Part shown: in pieces, positions 1 through 6,637 of the stretch
How the letters are laid out: the number at the start of each line of letters is the position of its first letter
Numbering within the stretch: position 1 is the first letter of the stretch
From: Pseudomonadota bacterium
GTDB taxonomy: Bacteria; Pseudomonadota; Gammaproteobacteria; Burkholderiales; Burkholderiaceae_E
Assembly: GCA_023389175.1 (NCBI GenBank)
Contig: JAEWEW010000386.1
Coordinates: 1-9,266 of the forward strand
DNA: 9,266 nt
Direction: 5' to 3'
Position numbers and translations under genes: made by a program
Notes under the pieces: model-generated
Databases searched by the model: none
What the model was told of the DNA's origin: nothing
What the model saw: the letters and a program-made list of their open reading frames with translations, nothing else

Positions 1-333
1 CGCACGCCGATGCATCTGTACTTCGGAGCGCGCAACCCGACGCTGGATTTCTACTTCGAGCCCGACATCCGGCGCTGGCTCGATGAACGCCGGCTGGCCT
101 CGGTGCAGACCACGTTTTCCCGCGTGCCCGGTGGTGGCTACGTACAGGATGCGTTGCGGCGCGACGCCGCGCATCTGCGCAAGTTGCTGCGGCGCGGTGC
201 CATCGTGCGCGTCTGCGGCAGCCGGCCGATGGCACGCGGCGTGGCCGAAGCGCTGGATGGCATCCTGGCAACGCTGCACCTGAGCGTGCAGCAGCTCAAG
301 GCGAAGGGACGCTATGCCGAAGACCTGTTCTGA
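1..333 (+). CDS. Sulfite reductase flavoprotein-like reductase, C-terminal part (5' end outside window)
   Basis: This is the last 110 codons of a gene that is already open at base 1. It is the NADPH-binding lobe of a ferredoxin-NADP reductase-type module as found in CysJ, cytochrome P450 reductase and PepSY-domain flavoprotein reductases. Visible marks are FGAR near the start, the FSRV...YVQDAL block, the VCGS cofactor loop followed by MARGV, and a GRYAEDLF tail that ends in an aromatic residue, as CysJ-type proteins do. Such modules pass electrons from NADPH through FAD to a flavin or metal partner. The upstream FMN and FAD domains, and any membrane or PepSY segment, lie outside the window, so the exact subtype cannot be told. 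The apbE gene overlaps the last 20 bases, which fits a flavinylated membrane reductase locus such as those near siderophore uptake genes. That role is inference; the domain call is firm. Confidence 0.85.
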   Translation, partial: RTPMHLYFGARNPTLDFYFEPDIRRWLDERRLASVQTTFSRVPGGGYVQDALRRDAAHLRKLLRRGAIVRVCGSRPMARGVAEALDGILATLHLSVQQLKAKGRYAEDLF

Positions 334-1300
334 CCTACTTCCGGAGCGGGAAGCTGCAGCCGGCAGCACGCGCCTGCACCTGCACGGCCCGACGATGGGC
401 ACCCGCTGGTCCGTGCGCTGCGATGCAGAGCCGCATCCGGACCCGGGATCGCTTCACGCTGCCCTGCAGGCCGCCGTGGAGCAAGTGGATGCCCAGATGT
501 CTCCCTGGCGGCCCGGCAGCGACCTGCTCCGCCTGAACCGCGCACCTGTGGATGAATGGGTGGAGCTGCCCGCGGAGATGCTGCAAGTGCTGGCGCGGGC
601 GCTCGACGTTTCCCGCCTCAGCGCCGGTGCCTTCGATCCCGCCGTCGGCGCGCTGGTCGACGCCTGGGGCTTCGGCGCCGTGCGTGATGTGCCCGATGCG
701 CAGGCGATCCGTGCGGCCAGCGACCTGCCCCGCTGTCCGGCACACCAGGGCCTGGTCCTGGACCTGCCCGCGGGGCGCGCCCGCAAGCGCACGCAGCTGC
801 AGATCGACCTGTGCGGCATCGCCAAGGGCTACGCCGTGGATCGCATGGTGGCCGTGTTGCAGCAACACGGCATCGGGCATGCGTTGGCGTCCCTGGACGG
901 GGAGCTGCGGGCCCTGGGCGGGCAAGCCTGCGGCCGGCCCTGGACCGTTGCCCTGGAGAGCCCAGAGGCCGGGCGCCGCGCGGCGCATGGCGTGATCGAG
1001 CTGCAGGACCTGGCCGTGGCCACCTCGGGCGACTACCGCCGCTTCGTGCGCTTCGGGAATGCACGCGTGGCGCACACCATGGACCCGCGTCGCGCGGGGC
1101 CGGTTCACAATGACGTCGCGTCGATTTCTGTTCTGGCGCCCACCTGCATGGATGCCGATGCCTGGGCCACGGCGCTGCTGGTGGCCGGACCCGGGGAGGG
1201 TCTGGTCATGGCGCAGCGCCTGGGGCTGGAGGCGCTGTGGTTGCTGCGTCGCGAGGGGACGCTGGTGGAGGTGGGACTGGGGAGGTTCGGAAGGTCGTGA
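314..1300 (+). CDS. apbE: FAD:protein FMN transferase (ApbE family)
   Basis: The 328-residue protein fits the ApbE family, which uses FAD and Mg2+ to attach FMN covalently to Thr/Ser of partner proteins. Motifs in order: TMGTRWSV (27-34), SAGAFDPAVGALVDAWGFG (103-121), DLCGIAKGYAVD (165-176), SLDGELRALG (193-202), SGDYRRF (238-244), AHTMDPR (253-259) and the metal-binding stretch DADAWATAL (280-288). The ATG at 314 is chosen because GAAGGG sits 5 nt upstream and the next in-frame ATG (395) lies inside the first conserved motif. The start is inside the end of the reductase gene, so the two are probably translationally coupled. No signal peptide or lipobox is visible, unlike many ApbE proteins, so it probably acts in the cytoplasm. 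Two usual glycines are replaced, Cys167 in the GIAKG block and Asp195 in the following glycine-rich turn; these may only mark a subfamily. Confidence 0.93.
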   Translation: MPKTCSDLLPEREAAAGSTRLHLHGPTMGTRWSVRCDAEPHPDPGSLHAALQAAVEQVDAQMSPWRPGSDLLRLNRAPVDEWVELPAEMLQVLARALDVSRLSAGAFDPAVGALVDAWGFGAVRDVPDAQAIRAASDLPRCPAHQGLVLDLPAGRARKRTQLQIDLCGIAKGYAVDRMVAVLQQHGIGHALASLDGELRALGGQACGRPWTVALESPEAGRRAAHGVIELQDLAVATSGDYRRFVRFGNARVAHTMDPRRAGPVHNDVASISVLAPTCMDADAWATALLVAGPGEGLVMAQRLGLEALWLLRREGTLVEVGLGRFGRS

Positions 1301-1318
1301 TCGCCTCCGAACCACGCC

Positions 1319-1340
1319 ACACGCTCTGACTTGAGAGTGT
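1319..1340. repeat. Imperfect dyad in the apbE-fadD gap
   Basis: ACAC-g-CTC and GAG-a-GTGT face each other around a 6-nt loop (TGACTT), giving seven pairs and one internal mismatch. It lies in the 72-nt gap between apbE and fadD. No T-run follows, so it is a poor terminator; it could be an operator or chance. No clear sigma-70 promoter is visible in this gap. Confidence 0.2.
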
Positions 1341-1372
1341 CCAGGGAAGCCGGGGCGATTCAGGAGCGATCA

Positions 1373-3082
1373 ATGGAATCAATCTGGTTGAAGCACTACC
1401 CGCCCGGGATTCCAGCCGAGGTGGAGATCCACGAGTTCGCCTCGCTCAGGGACATGCTGCTGTCCAGCTGTCAGCGATTCAACGAATTGCCTGCCTACAG
1501 CAACATGGGCAGCTCGATCACCTATGCCGAGCTCGACCGATCGAGCCGCGACTTCGCCGCCTACCTGCAGAGGACGCTGGGCCTGCGCAAGGGCGACCGG
1601 GTGGCAATCATGCTGCCCAACCTGCTGCAGTATCCGGTGGTGCTTTTCGGCGTGCTGCGCGCCGGTCTGGTAGTGGTCAACGTCAATCCGCAGTACACCG
1701 TGCCCGAACTGGAGCATCAGCTCATGGACTCGGGCGCGGCGGCCATCGTGGTGCTGGAGAACTTTGCCCACACGCTCCAGCAAGTGCTGGAGAAGAACCC
1801 GACGCTGAACCTGGCCGTGATCACGACCGAGGTCGGCGACATGTTTCCGGTGGTCAAGGAACTGGTCACCAACCTGATGGTGAAGTACGTGAGGCACATG
1901 GTGCCCGCATGGAAGATCGCCGGCGCAACCGGATTCAACGCGGGCTTGCGTGCGGGCCGGGGGCAGGAGGTGGAGGACGTACCGCTCGGCCACGATGACA
2001 TGGCCTTCCTCCAGTACACCGGTGGCACGACCGGCGTGGCCAAGGGCGTCGTGCTGACGCACGGCAACCTGGTCGCGAACGTACAGCAGATGGCCGCCTG
2101 GATGGCGCGTGACCTGGTGGACGGCAAGGAGGTGTTCGTCTGCCCGCTGCCGCTGTATCACATCTACGCGTTGACCTCCTGCCTCGTGTTCCTGAAGATG
2201 GGCGCCCATACCGTGCTGGTGACCAATCCGAGGGACATGAAGGCCTGCATACACGACCTCAGGAAGTACCCCTTCACGATCATCATCGGCGTCAACACGC
2301 TGTACCGGACGCTGCTCGATGCGCCGGAGTTCGCCGAGGTGGACACGCGCGCCCTGAAGCTCACCAGCGCCGGGGGCATGGCGGTGCAGCGAGTAGTTGC
2401 CGAACGCTGGAGGGAGCGCACCGGCGTGACCATCATCGAAGGCTACGGATTGACGGAAACCTCGCCGGTCGTGATGGCCAGCCCGCTCGACATGGCGCAG
2501 TGGACCGGAACGATCGGCCTGCCGATCCCCTCCACGCAGGCGGCCATCCTCGACGACGACGGCCACGAGCTCGCGTGCGGCGAGGTCGGGGAGATCTGCA
2601 TACGCGGCCCGCAGGTCATGCCCCGCTACTGGAACCGTCCGGACGAAACGGACAAGGTCTTCACCCGTGACGGCTGGCTGCGCACCGGCGACATGGGGTT
2701 CGTGGACGAGCGCGGCTACTTCCGGATCACGGACCGCAAGAAAGACATGATCGTCGTTTCCGGATTCAAGGTCTTCCCGAACCAGATCGAGGATGCGGTA
2801 GCGCTGCACCCGGGCGTGGCAGAGGTGGCGGCCATCGGGGAGCCCGACGAACGCTCCGGCGAAGTCGTCAAGATTGTCGTGGTGAAGAAGGATCCTGCGC
2901 TGACAGAGCAGGCCCTGCTCGAGCATTGCCGGCAACACCTCACCGGCTACAAGGTGCCGAAGATCGTCGAGTTCCGCTCCGAGCCGCTGCCCAAGTCCAA
3001 CATCGGGAAGATCCTTCGGCGAGAATTGCGCCATGCCGCCGCAACAGCGAATGCAGTGGCGCCGGCGGCCGCCTCCGCCTAG
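1373..3082 (+). CDS. fadD: Long-chain fatty acid--CoA ligase FadD
   Basis: The protein activates fatty acids to acyl-CoA with ATP through an acyl-adenylate, the entry step of beta-oxidation, at the inner face of the membrane. Its 569 residues match E. coli FadD almost end to end, starting with the same pattern (IWLKHYP). Motifs: ATP-binding loop YTGGTTGVAKG (215-225), LPLYHIYAL (259-267), TNPRDM and KYPFT, GYGLTETSP (357-365), the fatty-acyl signature from GWLRTGD (434-440) through DRKKDMIVVSGFKVFPNQIED (454-474), and PKSNIGKILRREL (540-552) with catalytic Lys546. The ATG at 1373 is preferred over the TTG at 1331 because AGGAG lies 6 nt upstream and it matches the family N-terminus. The last residues are Ala-rich and unconserved. 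A GNAT gene follows after 16 nt and is probably co-transcribed. Identification is firm; chain-length preference cannot be read from sequence. Confidence 0.97.
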   Translation: MESIWLKHYPPGIPAEVEIHEFASLRDMLLSSCQRFNELPAYSNMGSSITYAELDRSSRDFAAYLQRTLGLRKGDRVAIMLPNLLQYPVVLFGVLRAGLVVVNVNPQYTVPELEHQLMDSGAAAIVVLENFAHTLQQVLEKNPTLNLAVITTEVGDMFPVVKELVTNLMVKYVRHMVPAWKIAGATGFNAGLRAGRGQEVEDVPLGHDDMAFLQYTGGTTGVAKGVVLTHGNLVANVQQMAAWMARDLVDGKEVFVCPLPLYHIYALTSCLVFLKMGAHTVLVTNPRDMKACIHDLRKYPFTIIIGVNTLYRTLLDAPEFAEVDTRALKLTSAGGMAVQRVVAERWRERTGVTIIEGYGLTETSPVVMASPLDMAQWTGTIGLPIPSTQAAILDDDGHELACGEVGEICIRGPQVMPRYWNRPDETDKVFTRDGWLRTGDMGFVDERGYFRITDRKKDMIVVSGFKVFPNQIEDAVALHPGVAEVAAIGEPDERSGEVVKIVVVKKDPALTEQALLEHCRQHLTGYKVPKIVEFRSEPLPKSNIGKILRRELRHAAATANAVAPAAASA

Positions 3083-3098
3083 CGCGCGTACAACGGGG

Positions 3099-3626
3099 AT
3101 GACGTGGAAGTATCGCCCGCGTCGCATCACCTTGCGCGATGGCCGCGAGGTGACGTTGCGCGCGATCGTCGACGCCGATGCGACGGAGATCGTTCAGGCC
3201 TTCGAGCGTTTGTCAGCCCAGTCGCGCTACTACCGATTCATGGAGCACAGGAGGCAACTCGATGACGCCACCCTCCAACGCGGAGTGCACCCTCGGCCCG
3301 GACGTGATTTCGTGTTCGTGGCCACGATACCGGCGGCCGACGGGATCGACATCGTGGGTGCCGCGCAGTACGTGCAGGCCGGCGACGCCGACGGCAAGAC
3401 TTGCGAGTTCGCGATCACTGTGGCCGAGGACTGGCGCGGCTGCGATCTCGCCACCAAGCTGCTGGCCAGCCTGGTGCGCCGGGCGCGACGTGATGGCTAC
3501 GAGACGATGGAAGGGTTGGTGATCGCCGACAACATGGCGATGCTCGGGTTGGCGCGAAAGCTCAACTTCAGGGCGGAGCCGGTGTCGGGCGACGCCACCG
3601 TGTTGCGCGTCCGGCGCGTCCTATAG
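3099..3626 (+). CDS. Small GNAT acetyltransferase, Pat-like, with altered acetyl-CoA loop
   Basis: This is a 175-residue single-domain GNAT protein. It begins with an RRITLRDGREVTLRAI block, followed by SRYYRFME (42-49), and has the ADNMAMLGLARKLNF block (143-157) typical of GNAT domains related to Pat/YfiQ lysine acetyltransferases. The acetyl-CoA-binding motif, usually R/Q-x-x-G-x-G/A, reads R113-G-C-D116-L-A118, so the central Gly is Asp. In-frame ATGs at 3033 and 3051 inside fadD would add 22 or 16 Arg/Pro-rich residues; the ATG at 3099 is preferred because it starts just before the conserved fold, although its upstream GGGG is too close to be a good ribosome site. It lies 16 nt after fadD in the same direction. 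A role in acetylating the catalytic lysine of FadD is attractive by position and family but is inference. It could instead be a weakly active or non-catalytic CoA-binding protein. Confidence 0.8.
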   Translation: MTWKYRPRRITLRDGREVTLRAIVDADATEIVQAFERLSAQSRYYRFMEHRRQLDDATLQRGVHPRPGRDFVFVATIPAADGIDIVGAAQYVQAGDADGKTCEFAITVAEDWRGCDLATKLLASLVRRARRDGYETMEGLVIADNMAMLGLARKLNFRAEPVSGDATVLRVRRVL

Positions 3627-3689
3627 GTGATCCAGGTGCTCGATGCAGCTGGTCCTTTCAGCCGCTGGCGCCCCTTCTCCCACTCAATC

Positions 3690-3715
3690 ATCAACGGCTC
3701 TTGCAAGCCGTTGAT
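3690..3715. repeat. Perfect 10-bp inverted repeat downstream of the fadD-GNAT unit
   Basis: ATCAACGGCT and AGCCGTTGAT flank a 6-nt loop (CTTGCA). The hairpin starts 63 nt after the GNAT stop codon. It is in the right place to end the fadD-GNAT transcript or protect its 3' end, but no T-run follows on either strand, so a classical intrinsic terminator is not supported. Confidence 0.5.
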
Positions 3716-3771
3716 TCGCTTGGCCAGCACGTCGAACCGCGCTGGTTTTACCGTCAGATGTACCGCCACTT

Positions 3772-3790
3772 CGCGTGGGATCCCCTCGCG
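3772..3790. repeat. Short GC hairpin around a BamHI-like palindrome
   Basis: CGCG-t-GGG and CCC-t-CGCG pair around a 3-nt loop, with one T/T mismatch. It is short and has no adjacent gene start or T-run. Function unknown, and it may be chance in GC-rich DNA. Confidence 0.2.
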
Positions 3791-4163
3791 CAGCTTCCAT
3801 CATCCATCGACATCTATCGAGAACAGTCGGCGCGTCCACGATGGCCAGCTTTCGAGGTCTATCGCGGTCTATCGATTCTTCGCACGCGAACTCTGACGCG
3901 CGAGTAGACGATCTGCCCCCTTGAGGCGAGATCAAGAAGGCGCCGGCATCAAACACGTTAAGTTGTTGTCGCATCGAGTCTTTGCGGCAATTTTCTTACC
4001 GTCACAGTGTCGAAGGGATTCTGCGGTTCAGTCATGCGTATCACCACTTGTCACGGAGCAACTGGCAGCGCGAGCGATACGTCTGCAGTCCGGGGCGGGA
4101 CGCACCGGACCCAGGCGACGACAGCCTGATCAGCGCGCCGCCCAGGCAGGCACCTGACCGGTC

Positions 4164-4192
4164 TTGCGCATCGAGAAAGAATGAACTAGGAT
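4164..4192 (+). promoter_or_regulatory. Candidate sigma-70 promoter for the tetR-aidB unit
   Basis: TTGCGC (4164-4169) and TAGGAT (4187-4192) are separated by 17 nt. Each box is a moderate match to consensus, at 3 and 4 of 6 bases. Transcription would start near 4199, in the middle of the palindrome and about 27 nt before the GTG start of the regulator. The -10 box lies between the outer and inner left arms of that palindrome, so a bound repressor would block it. Confidence 0.4.
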
Positions 4193-4225
4193 TCACAACA
4201 TCAGTGAACCGAAATTCATTTCTTT
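4176..4225. promoter_or_regulatory. Nested palindrome, likely TetR-family operator
   Basis: The inner arms TTCAC (4192-4196) and GTGAA (4204-4208) are 7 nt apart. The outer arms AAAGAATGAA (4176-4185) and TTCATTTCTTT (4215-4225) pair with one inserted base. Both pairs share a centre at about 4200. The right outer arm ends directly against the GTG start codon of the TetR gene. TetR-family dimers commonly bind such dyads next to their own gene, so autoregulation and control of aidB is the expected reading. The binding itself is inference. Confidence 0.5.
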
Positions 4226-4897
4226 GTGGCCTACCGACAAACCCCTGCCGTCGAAGCTCGTCTTCACGACAACCGCAGCCGCATCCTTCTGGCCGCCCGG
4301 ACTCTGGTCAGCGAGGGAGGCTGGGCCGAAGCGCAGGTCGCCGCCGTTGCGGCGGCGGCCGGAATCGCCACCGGAACGGTGTACCGCTACTTCCCTTCGA
4401 AGGCGGAGCTGTTCGCCGAGGTGCTGTCGGCGGTCTCCCAGCGTGAAGTCGATGTCCTGACCGACATCGCGAATTCGGGCGGCCCTGCGCTGGGTCGACT
4501 GCACTCCGCAGTGGCCACCTTCGTCCGCCGAGCCATGCGCAATCCGCGTCTCGCGTATGCGTTGATCGCCGAGCCCTGCGACAAGGAAATCGACGAGGCC
4601 CGGCTGACCTACCGCGCAACAGTCAGCGAGGTGATCCGCTCGATCATCGAATCGGGCCAGGCGGCCAAGGAAGTCAGACCTGACGTTCGGCCCGACGTTG
4701 CGGCGACCGTGATCGTGGGTGGCTTCATGGAGGGCCTGATCGGGCCGCTGTCGCCGCTCAGCCGGCAGCAGCACCCAGATACCGATGCCTACCGGCGCGA
4801 GGTGGCCCAACTGGCCGACCAGATCGCCGCACTGGCTTGCACCAGCGTGGCCGCTACCGCCGCCACGCTCCGACAACTGAACCGGAGACCCGCATGA
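4226..4897 (+). CDS. TetR/AcrR-family transcriptional regulator
   Basis: The 223-residue protein has a TetR-type N-terminal DNA-binding domain: a helix around ILLAARTLVSEGGW (20-33), then the helix-turn-helix QVAAVAAAAGIATGTVYRYF (37-56) followed by PSKAELFAEVL (57-67). The rest is an all-helical ligand-binding and dimer region with no diagnostic ligand residues that I can name; it contains a small internal duplication, RPDV-RPDV (151-158). The start is GTG at 4226; no in-frame ATG and no clear Shine-Dalgarno sequence lies before it, and the operator arm occupies that space. Its TGA overlaps the ATG of the acyl-CoA dehydrogenase (ATGA), so the two genes form one unit. Because it is coupled to an acyl-CoA dehydrogenase, an acyl-CoA or fatty acid ligand is plausible, but this is inference. 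Confidence 0.93.
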   Translation: MAYRQTPAVEARLHDNRSRILLAARTLVSEGGWAEAQVAAVAAAAGIATGTVYRYFPSKAELFAEVLSAVSQREVDVLTDIANSGGPALGRLHSAVATFVRRAMRNPRLAYALIAEPCDKEIDEARLTYRATVSEVIRSIIESGQAAKEVRPDVRPDVAATVIVGGFMEGLIGPLSPLSRQQHPDTDAYRREVAQLADQIAALACTSVAATAATLRQLNRRPA

Positions 4898-6606
4898 ACA
4901 AGCCCCTTCCCGCAGGCATCCTGGAAGCTGCCGCCGATCGCTACAGCACACACAGGGTCCTCAACCAGGCATTGCCGGCAAGCGCCTTCAATGCGTTCGC
5001 CGGTGACGAAGTGCTGCGAGCAGGTATCGAGCGGGAGGCACCATGGGCGGCCGACCGCTGTGCGGCGCTGGGGGCCGTGGCCGGCGACGAGCAGGTGCAG
5101 GAGCTGGCGCGGCTGGCCAACCGCTATACGCCCGAGCTGAAGACCCACGACCGGTTCGGCAATCGCATCGACTGGGTGGAGTTCCACCCGAGCTGGCACG
5201 AGTTGATGTCGCTCGCCTGGAAGCACGAGGTTCCCAACCTGTGCTGGCGCGCGAACGAGACGGGCGGCCACTATGCCCGTGCCGTGCTGTCCTACCTGTG
5301 GAATCAGGTCGAGCACGGGACCGCGTGCCCCACGGGCATGGCCTACGCGTCGCATGCGGGCTTCGAGGCCGAGCCTGCGCTGGCGATCTGGGCCGAGAAG
5401 AGCAAGGGCACGCGCTACGAGTTCAGCCGCCGCGAGGTCGGCGACAAGCCGTCGGTCGTCATTGGCTATGCGATGACCGAGAAGCAAGGGGGCTCGGACC
5501 TGCGCGAGACCCAGACCACCGCCCGCTACTCGCAAGCGAGTGACTACCACGGTGCGACGGCGCACTGGTACGAGTTGACCGGCCACAAGTGGTTCTGCTC
5601 GGTCCCGCAGTCCGATGGCTTCTTCACGCTGGCCAAGGTCGACGGCGGTGTCACCTGCTTCTTCCTTCCGCGCACGCTGCCCGACGGCAGCTTCAACCGC
5701 TTCTTCGTGCAGCGCCTGAAGGACAAGGCCGGCAACAAGTCCAATGCATCGAGCGAAGTCGAATTTGCCGGCACGCTGGCCATCCGCGTTGGCGAGGAAG
5801 GCCGCGGCATTCGCGAGATCCTGTCGCATTCGCACCTGACGCGGCTGGACTTCGCCGTCGGTTCGGCGGGGCTTATGCGCCAGGCGCTGACCCTGGCGTT
5901 GCGCCACACCACTACCCGCAAGGCCTTCGGCACGCCGATCGCCGAGCGGCCGATGATGGCCAACGTGCTGGCCGACATGGCGGTCGAGGTGGAGGCCGCC
6001 ACGCTGATGGCCCTGCGCGTGGCCAGGGCCACCGATCGGATGAAGACGGATGAGCACGAGAAGCTGCTCGCCCGTGTCGCTACGCCGGCCGCCAAGTATT
6101 TCAACTGCTCGCGCGCTCCGGCCATCGCCAACGAAGCCTTGCAGTGCCACGGCGGCAACGGCTTCATCGAGGAGAACCCGATGGCGCGCGTCTACCGAGA
6201 GGCGCCGTTGAACAGCGTGTGGGAGGGCACGGCCAACATGATGTGCATGGACGTCCGCCGCGCGATGATCAGGGACCCGCGCACGATCGACGCGTTGTTC
6301 GCGGAGTTGCACCCGCTGAAGGGCCAGGACGGCCACTTCGATGCGCTGGTCGGAGTCACCGAGCGCCTGGTTCGCGAGGCGGTAAACGACGAGTTCCTGG
6401 CACGCCCGATGACGGAGAGCGTGGCCCGCTCCCTTCAGGCCGCCGACCTGATGCGCTACAGCACTCCGGAAGTCGTGGGGGCCTTCCTCAGCACGCGTTG
6501 CCCAGGCGCGACCGGTGCGTGGGGTTCGATGTTCGGCACCATGGGCCTGACACTCGACAAGACGACAGCGGATCGCATCGTCGAGCGCGCGGACCTGGCG
6601 CGCTGA
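4894..6606 (+). CDS. aidB: AidB-type acyl-CoA dehydrogenase family flavoprotein
   Basis: The 570-residue protein follows E. coli AidB along its length: ELARLANRYTPEL (70-82), FHPSWHELM (97-105), the FAD-binding MTEKQGGSD (194-202), GHKWFCSVPQSD (230-241), CFFLPRTLPDG (255-265), RLKDKAGNKSNASSEVEF (274-291), TRLDFAVGSAGLMRQAL (316-332) and VWEGTANMMCMDV (442-454). Glu444 in WEG is at the usual catalytic base position. AidB is a tetrameric FAD protein induced by alkylation stress in E. coli; it binds DNA through its C-terminal domain and has weak isovaleryl-CoA dehydrogenase activity. The ATG at 4894 has GGAG 7 nt upstream, overlaps the TetR stop and is preferred over an earlier in-frame start at 4837. 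The pairing with TetR suggests regulation independent of Ada. Whether this member works in DNA protection or in acyl-CoA catabolism cannot be settled here. Confidence 0.93.
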   Translation: MNKPLPAGILEAAADRYSTHRVLNQALPASAFNAFAGDEVLRAGIEREAPWAADRCAALGAVAGDEQVQELARLANRYTPELKTHDRFGNRIDWVEFHPSWHELMSLAWKHEVPNLCWRANETGGHYARAVLSYLWNQVEHGTACPTGMAYASHAGFEAEPALAIWAEKSKGTRYEFSRREVGDKPSVVIGYAMTEKQGGSDLRETQTTARYSQASDYHGATAHWYELTGHKWFCSVPQSDGFFTLAKVDGGVTCFFLPRTLPDGSFNRFFVQRLKDKAGNKSNASSEVEFAGTLAIRVGEEGRGIREILSHSHLTRLDFAVGSAGLMRQALTLALRHTTTRKAFGTPIAERPMMANVLADMAVEVEAATLMALRVARATDRMKTDEHEKLLARVATPAAKYFNCSRAPAIANEALQCHGGNGFIEENPMARVYREAPLNSVWEGTANMMCMDVRRAMIRDPRTIDALFAELHPLKGQDGHFDALVGVTERLVREAVNDEFLARPMTESVARSLQAADLMRYSTPEVVGAFLSTRCPGATGAWGSMFGTMGLTLDKTTADRIVERADLAR

Positions 6607-6637
6607 CTTCGGGTCGGCCATCTACCTGTCTTCGAAC

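Larger units (their letters stand above)
3627..4225. other. Roughly 600-nt region without a convincing gene
   Basis: Both strands were read. Short open frames exist, but none shows a recognisable domain, a good ribosome site or the strong G/C third-position bias of the neighbours. The DNA is visibly less GC-rich than its flanks, most clearly around 3940-4020. It holds a perfect 10-bp hairpin at 3690-3715, a weaker GC hairpin at 3772-3790, three close copies of TCTATCG (about 3812, 3858, 3868), and at its right end the promoter and operator of the TetR gene. On the minus strand, about 3865 to 3630, one frame reads like protein but is interrupted by TAG and TGA, so a decayed gene is possible. 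No tRNA or known RNA fold was recognised. Confidence 0.55.

Noticed and set aside
335..1315. Minus-strand open frame of 326 codons opposite apbE
   Set aside because: Gln/His/Arg-rich antisense shadow; apbE is fully supported by its motifs.
1379..3130. Minus-strand open frame of 583 codons opposite fadD
   Set aside because: It mirrors the fadD codons; its translation is His/Arg/Val-rich with no domain, which is typical of an antisense shadow of a GC-rich gene.
3690..3715. Hairpin as a classical intrinsic terminator
   Set aside because: The stem is good but there is no T-run on either strand; kept only as an inverted repeat.
3684..3974. Minus-strand 96-codon open frame in the long gap
   Set aside because: No ribosome site, no domain, and a composition unlike the genes around it.
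3982..4446. Plus-strand 154-codon open frame before and into the TetR gene
   Set aside because: It runs out of frame through the start of a clear TetR gene and has no recognisable sequence.
4789..6621. Minus-strand open frame of 610 codons opposite aidB
   Set aside because: The plus strand encodes an unmistakable AidB protein; the antisense product is low-complexity and shows no motif.
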